A stretch of DNA of 5,369 bases from Alphaproteobacteria bacterium (lineage in GTDB: Bacteria; Pseudomonadota; Alphaproteobacteria; ATCC43930; CGMCC-115725): contig VAZR01000306.1 of NCBI GenBank assembly GCA_005888515.1, positions 1 through 5,369 of the forward strand. The letters run 5' to 3'. Within the stretch, counting starts at the first letter, position 1, and each line of letters begins with the position of its first letter. The notes beneath the pieces are model-generated. The model searched no databases. It saw nothing but the letters and a program-made list of their open reading frames with translations, and had not been told where the DNA came from. Positions 4,856 through 5,369 of the stretch are shown here, one piece after another. Made by a program: the position numbers and the translations under genes.

Positions 4856-5369
4856 ACGCCATCCGCACCTTTGCAGCGACGAGCCGACACGTTGGTCGCG
4901 GTATTGCCGTCGAGATCCGAATCGATCCGCGTGAAGTTATCGCAAACCTGCTTCGTCGCGGGTTCCGCGTAGCTGCTCAGCCGCTTGACCGTGATGCGAT
5001 GCCGATGTCCATTCGACGGTGTCGCGTATTCCTCGGAGACCGGTTCGTAAGCCGAGGGCGGCAGCTGCAGCGGGCCCGGTGTTAATGCGGCTTGCTGGGC
5101 GATGACCTGGTCCAATGCGGCTTGCTGCGCTGCGAAGCGCTCGTAGGCGCGTTGCATGGCAATTTGCTGACATTGCGCGTCGGCCTGGGCACCGCTCATG
5201 CCGCCGAGCGCAAGACCCGACGTACCGCCGATCACGGCGCCCGACGCGCCGCCGAGCGCGTAACCGACGGCAGCGCCCATGATGCCACCGACCAGAGCGC
5301 CCGTCGCAGCATTGTTGACGCTGCAGTATTCCGGCATGCCGCTCGCGGCGGCCTGCTGCGGTGTCACCG
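4840..5369 (-). CDS. Glycine-zipper, 17-kDa-surface-antigen-like envelope protein, 5' end outside window
   Basis: The frame is open to the window edge. Although a GTG occurs at 5367-5365, no signal peptide is visible, so the real start is probably outside. Counting from that GTG, a glycine-zipper membrane segment spans about residues 23-57 (GALVGGIMGAAVGYALGG and a following similar stretch, with G/A every few residues). A Gln/Ala-rich, probably helical linker (61-95) and a Pro-rich stretch follow. The C-terminal part has C142 and C165 spaced as in the Rickettsia 17-kDa antigen family: a C..F segment, a DG turn, then RRCKGADGVWRDV. Such proteins are usually lipoproteins or outer-membrane proteins; here the lipid-attachment cysteine cannot be seen. 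C15 (PEYCSV) lacks a lipobox before it. The gene ends with TGA at 4842-4840, overlapping the downstream protease start. Family-level call only; role unknown. Confidence 0.82.
   Translation of the reverse strand, partial: VTPQQAAASGMPEYCSVNNAATGALVGGIMGAAVGYALGGASGAVIGGTSGLALGGMSGAQADAQCQQIAMQRAYERFAAQQAALDQVIAQQAALTPGPLQLPPSAYEPVSEEYATPSNGHRHRITVKRLSSYAEPATKQVCDNFTRIDSDLDGNTATNVSARRCKGADGVWRDV
5084..5127. repeat. Two 14-base direct repeats inside the glycine-zipper gene
   Basis: AATGCGGCTTGCTG occurs at 5084-5097 and again at 5114-5127, exactly 30 bases apart. It encodes AQQAAL twice with a ten-residue period in the Gln/Ala linker of the minus-strand protein. It looks like a small in-frame duplication in a flexible or coiled region. 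Confidence 0.75.

Noticed and set aside
4937..5173. Small minus-strand open frame overlapping the glycine-zipper gene
   Set aside because: It lies in another frame of a gene with clear glycine-zipper and surface-antigen features and has no ribosome site or recognisable motif.
1..5369. CRISPR array, insertion sequence, phage attachment site, tRNA or rRNA
   Set aside because: No regularly spaced repeats, terminal inverted repeats, transposase-like frames or tRNA/rRNA-like stretches were seen on either strand.

Overview
The window is a GC-rich piece of bacterial chromosome. Its gene content suggests an alphaproteobacterium, most likely of the Hyphomicrobiales (Bradyrhizobium/Rhodopseudomonas type). 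The pointers are an ErfK/YbiS-type L,D-transpeptidase, a CaiB/BaiF CoA-transferase beside a thiamine-diphosphate (ThDP) lyase, a 17-kDa-surface-antigen-like glycine-zipper protein, and compact GC-rich hairpin terminators ending in short T runs. Taxonomy is inferred from protein resemblance only; there is no rRNA or other marker gene. I see no mobile element, CRISPR array, tRNA or rRNA.

Layout. Bases 1-704 (+) hold the 3' part of an L,D-transpeptidase gene (cell-wall cross-linking or protein anchoring) that begins outside the window. After a 159-base gap, 864-2105 (+) encodes a complete class III CoA-transferase related to formyl-CoA:oxalate CoA-transferase. A strong hairpin terminator (2131-2159) follows. 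Then 2199-3737 (+) encodes a ThDP-dependent enzyme of the oxalyl-CoA decarboxylase / 2-hydroxyacyl-CoA lyase group, followed by a second strong terminator with a TTCG loop (3759-3785). Next, 3830-4063 (+) encodes a 77-residue, very basic, probably exported protein. The last two genes are on the minus strand and overlap by 16 bases: a glycine-zipper surface-antigen-like protein (5369-4840, its start lying beyond the window) and a membrane-anchored trypsin-like serine protease (4855-4079). The protease and the small exported protein converge, with 15 bases between their stop codons.

How the genes fit together. The CoA-transferase and the ThDP enzyme form a plausible two-step module: a carboxylic acid is loaded onto CoA, then a C-C bond next to the thioester is cleaved. 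The substrate cannot be read from the sequence. The active-site strings look closer to 2-hydroxyacyl-CoA lyases than to true oxalyl-CoA decarboxylase, and the CoA-transferase lacks the glycine-rich loop of authentic Frc. The flanking genes (L,D-transpeptidase, small exported protein, surface antigen, anchored protease) all concern the cell envelope and are probably not part of that metabolic module.

Most notable observation: the ThDP enzyme appears to lack about 36 residues at the start of its central domain while remaining in frame. This is either a real in-frame deletion or an assembly/consensus error. Otherwise the region looks ordinary, and I found no convincing new multi-gene system.
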